Made by a program: the position numbers and the translations under genes | Shown: positions 43,931 through 48,009 of the stretch, one piece after another | Position numbering within the stretch: the first letter of the stretch is position 1 | Layout of the letters: each line of letters begins with the position of its first letter | Notes under the pieces: model-generated | The model's input: the letters and a program-made list of their open reading frames with translations, nothing else | The model's database searches: none | Told to the model about the DNA's origin: nothing | Assembly (NCBI RefSeq): GCF_013376095.1 | Contig: NZ_JAAMFN010000033.1 | Coordinates: forward strand, 1 to 48,009 | DNA: 48,009 nucleotides | Reading direction: 5' to 3' | Source of the DNA: Arthrobacter sp. SDTb3-6 | GTDB lineage: Bacteria > Actinomycetota > Actinomycetes > Actinomycetales > Micrococcaceae

Positions 43931-44446
43931 ATGGTGACCCGGCTGCTGGAAATGTGGGAGGCCTCCCAGGCTGTTGCCGCTGCCTGCGCGGCCGCCGCGT
44001 GCCTGTACCTGCTGTTCCTCGCAGCCGCACTGAGCGTGATTGACATCCGCACCCACACCCTGCCTGACCGGCTGGTCCTGCCGGCCTACCCCGTGGCTGG
44101 GATACTGCTGGGGGCCGGCGCCCTCCTGTCCGGACAGCCTGGCCACCTGTGGCGGGCCCTGGCCGGGCTGCTGGCCCTGGGTGCCCTGTACTGGGTCCTC
44201 TGGGCTGTGCATCCGACGGGCATGGGCTATGGCGACGTGAAGCTGGCCGGCCTGCTGGGCCTCTACCTCGGGTTCCTGGGGTGGAACCACGTCCTGCTTG
44301 GCGCGGCGGCCGGTTTTGTGGCCGGCGGGCTCTGGGGCATCGCCCTGATCGCCGCCCGTCGCGGCACCGCCCGGTCCCGCATCCCGTTCGGACCGTCCAT
44401 GCTGGCCGGCGCCATGGGCACGATGCTGCTGGTCCCCGCCGTCTGA
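43931..44446 (+). CDS. A24-family prepilin peptidase (short, TadV/CpaA-like)
   Basis: 171 aa with about five membrane helices. The two catalytic aspartates of the family are visible, in SVIDIRTHTLPDRL near residue 38 and GMGYGDVKLAG near residue 103. It lacks the N-terminal cysteine-rich methyltransferase domain of PilD, so it is the short form, which processes type IV or Tad-type prepilins. No pilus gene is in the window, so its substrates lie elsewhere. The upstream open frame overlaps the orphan gene on the other strand and is not real. Confidence 0.87.
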   Translation: MVTRLLEMWEASQAVAAACAAAACLYLLFLAAALSVIDIRTHTLPDRLVLPAYPVAGILLGAGALLSGQPGHLWRALAGLLALGALYWVLWAVHPTGMGYGDVKLAGLLGLYLGFLGWNHVLLGAAAGFVAGGLWGIALIAARRGTARSRIPFGPSMLAGAMGTMLLVPAV

Positions 44447-44471
44447 ACCGCCCCGCCCGCGCCCCGGGACT

Positions 44472-44543
44472 CAACCAGGTCGCAGTTATGACAGAATTCG
44501 GGCGGAAACGGGCCCGAAAACGGCAACTACTGCGACCTAGTTG
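44472..44543. repeat. 72-bp palindromic element, copy 3 (reverse orientation)
   Basis: CAACCAGGTCGCAGTTATG (44472-44490) opposes 44524-44543, whose complement reads CAACTAGGTCGCAGTAGTTG. The stem is less perfect than in the other copies. The inner ACAGAATTCG matches the reverse complement of the copy at 33210, so the element is inverted relative to it. It lies between two genes on the same strand (prepilin peptidase and Nudix), 29 bp before the Nudix -10 box. Confidence 0.88.
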
Positions 44544-44569
44544 TCCAGCGGGGGCTTCTTTCGTCCCGC

Positions 44570-44575
44570 TAGGCT
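44570..44575 (+). promoter_or_regulatory. -10 box of Nudix gene promoter
   Basis: TAGGCT lies 6 nt before ATG 44582, predicting a leaderless transcript. The intervening GGAGGC could also look like a ribosome binding site but is too close to the start. Confidence 0.5.
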
Positions 44576-44581
44576 GGAGGC

Positions 44582-45052
44582 ATGGGCTCACCGGAATTCA
44601 TCGTCAACCTCCGCAAGAAGATCGGCCATGACCCGCTCTGGCTGCCCGGCGTGCGCGCCGTCGTGTTCGACGCGGACGGGCGCGTCCTGCTGGGCGAGCG
44701 CTCCGACACCGGCGGCTGGGCGCTGATCACCGGCATCCTGGAACCGGGCGAGGAACCCGGCCCGGGCATGCTGCGGGAAATCTTCGAGGAAACCGCGGTC
44801 GTGGCCGAGATCGAGCACCTGCTTGGCCTGGCCGCCGTGGGCCCGGTGACCTTCCCCAACGGCGACGTCTGCGACTTCCTGAACATCGAATTCATCTGCC
44901 GCCACGTCAGCGGCACCGCCCGCGTGAACGACGACGAATCCCTCGCCGTGGGCTGGTTCGACCCCGCGGAGCTGCCGCCCCTGCGCCCAGGTCACCTTGC
45001 CTGCATCCAGCGGGCCCTGGCGTTCGACGGCGAGCCGCACTTCCAGCGCTGA
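44582..45052 (+). CDS. Nudix hydrolase
   Basis: 156 aa. It hydrolyses a nucleoside diphosphate linked to another moiety. The Nudix box is nearly complete: GILEPGEEPGPGMLREIFEETAV carries the G-x5-E-x7-REUxEE pattern, with Ala in place of the usual Gly after EET. VRAVVFDADGRVLLGERSDTGGWAL upstream is the typical first strand region. Substrate unknown. A strong terminator follows at 45061. Confidence 0.9.
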   Translation: MGSPEFIVNLRKKIGHDPLWLPGVRAVVFDADGRVLLGERSDTGGWALITGILEPGEEPGPGMLREIFEETAVVAEIEHLLGLAAVGPVTFPNGDVCDFLNIEFICRHVSGTARVNDDESLAVGWFDPAELPPLRPGHLACIQRALAFDGEPHFQR

Positions 45053-45060
45053 GCCGGGAC

Positions 45061-45125
45061 CGGCGGTGCAGCTTCGGTGACCTGGCTGCCCGCCGGCCCG
45101 CACGAGCTGCACCGCCGAATTTTTG
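45061..45125 (+). terminator. Intrinsic terminator of the Nudix gene
   Basis: CGGCGGTGCAGCT (45061-45073) and AGCTGCACCGCCG (45105-45117) form a perfect 13-bp stem with a 31-nt loop, followed by AATTTTTGG. This is the only stem in the window followed directly by a good T-run on the plus strand. Confidence 0.85.
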
Positions 45126-45181
45126 GACGCCCGCCTGCCCGCCGGCTGTTCGCTTCGAATTGGACTGGCCAGGCTGCCCCG

Positions 45182-45406
45182 TCAGGAGCCCTGAACCCGG
45201 TGGACCGGAGCCGCCGCGTGCTGCTCGGCGACGAGGTATTCCTCCACCGCCCGTTCAGGCACGCGGAACGATCGGCCGAACCGCACGGCAGGCAGGTCAC
45301 CGGCATGGACCATCCGGTATACGGTCATTTTTGACACGCGCATCGCCTGGGCCACCTCGGCCACCGTGAGGTAATGCGCGTCCTCGAATCTCTGCAGATC
45401 AACCAT
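45182..45406 (-). CDS. Small excisionase-type helix-turn-helix protein (Rv0500A-like)
   Basis: 74 aa DNA-binding protein of the HTH_17/MerR-like excisionase family. YLTVAEVAQAMRVSKMTVYRMVHAGDLPAVRFGRSFRVPERAVEEYL covers residues 13-59 and closely recalls M. tuberculosis Rv0500A. ATG 45406 is preceded by GGAGGGGCA, so it is preferred over the longer open frame. In many actinobacteria a tiny basic ribosomal protein gene (bS22/AURKAIP1-like) follows this gene; I see none here, so it may be a paralogue. Confidence 0.87.
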   Translation of the reverse strand: MVDLQRFEDAHYLTVAEVAQAMRVSKMTVYRMVHAGDLPAVRFGRSFRVPERAVEEYLVAEQHAAAPVHRVQGS

Positions 45407-45569
45407 TGCCCCTCCAGCCGCAGTGCCCATCGTGTTCGCGACGGCCAACCAGACGCAGGCACCGCCAACCACCGGCCCCACGTGGTCCACATGCTAGCGG
45501 CAACTACAAGGACCGCAACAGAAGTGGTGCTACCTGCTTTTTCCCGTGCGGTACCTGCTTGTGGAAGGG

Positions 45570-47900
<2,331 letters not shown>

Positions 47901-47917
<17 letters not shown>

Positions 47918-47954
47918 AAAGTAAAAGTTTGCACTATTTAAGTAAAGGTGCAAA
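47901..47954. promoter_or_regulatory. Operator-like repeats before tetR
   Basis: TTTGCAC occurs at 47901-47907 and 47928-47934, and the inverse GTGCAAA at 47948-47954. The last two form an inverted repeat with a 13-bp spacer (27 bp in all). TAAATA on the minus strand lies within this region and could be a -10 box. The cluster fits TetR autoregulation. The remaining bases to the window end (47955-48009) show nothing I can name. Confidence 0.6.
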
Positions 47955-48009
47955 ATTGCCGAAGGGTGGCATTCGTCACCCCATGCAGGGGAAAGTACGA
48001 CGGCGGCGG

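Overview
The window comes from a high-GC Gram-positive actinobacterium, most likely Micrococcaceae (Arthrobacter/Pseudarthrobacter-like). The evidence is a very GC-rich coding sequence, many GTG/TTG starts, a mycothiol S-conjugate amidase (mca), actinobacterial families such as DUF501, DUF4307 and a PIN-PhoH protein, and many TAnnnT -10 boxes lying 6-7 nt before a start codon (leaderless transcription). It is chromosomal housekeeping DNA. I see no phage, integrase, insertion sequence or CRISPR array.

Layout. (1) 1-3440: the end of an unidentified gene, an M20D amidohydrolase, then a peroxide-defence unit (one-cysteine OhrR sensor, Ohr peroxidase, zinc-free oxidoreductase). (2) 3530-10725: a nucleoside uptake and catabolism operon (BMP lipoprotein, double ATPase, two permeases, cytidine deaminase, thymidine phosphorylase). 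A tandem 32-bp repeat array and a dedA gene follow, then adenosine deaminase and mazG (to 13802). (3) 13897-23028: a PadR regulator with a long Gly-Phe-Pro repeat region, then enolase, FtsB-like protein, DUF501, exopolyphosphatase, an anchored subtilisin-like protease, a small membrane protein and type II NADH dehydrogenase. A Rex-like operator covers the -35 of the NADH dehydrogenase promoter. (4) 23221-26205: GNAT acetyltransferase, an unusual tRNA with a UAA anticodon, Bax-inhibitor-1-like and TerC-like membrane proteins. (5) 26295-30600: the galactose unit (deoR-galT-galK on the minus strand, aldose epimerase divergent). (6) 30670-41970: AI-2E/PerM transporter, threonine dehydratase, greA, DUF4307, mca, a small membrane protein, a thioredoxin-domain protein, TrhA/hemolysin III, a short cis-prenyltransferase, DUF1275 and PhoH. 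From greA to the prenyltransferase this matches the order of the Mycobacterium tuberculosis Rv1080c-Rv1086 block. (7) 42085-47954: YdcZ-type transporter, an orphan protein divergent from a short prepilin peptidase, Nudix hydrolase, a small HTH protein, and an MFS drug exporter with its TetR regulator.

The least explained DNA is between the genes. Three 72-bp palindromic elements of one family lie at 26221, 33210 and 44472. Two arrays of a 32-bp unit centred on GGTTGCAACC lie at 10733 and 38130. A 60-bp near-palindrome lies at 13812. Other notable signals are the short-variable-loop tRNA with a UAA anticodon, a terminator-like hairpin in the greA leader, and a set of twelve apparently leaderless genes.

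All calls come from reading the sequence and from family knowledge; no database search was run. Operators and promoters are predictions from pattern alone.
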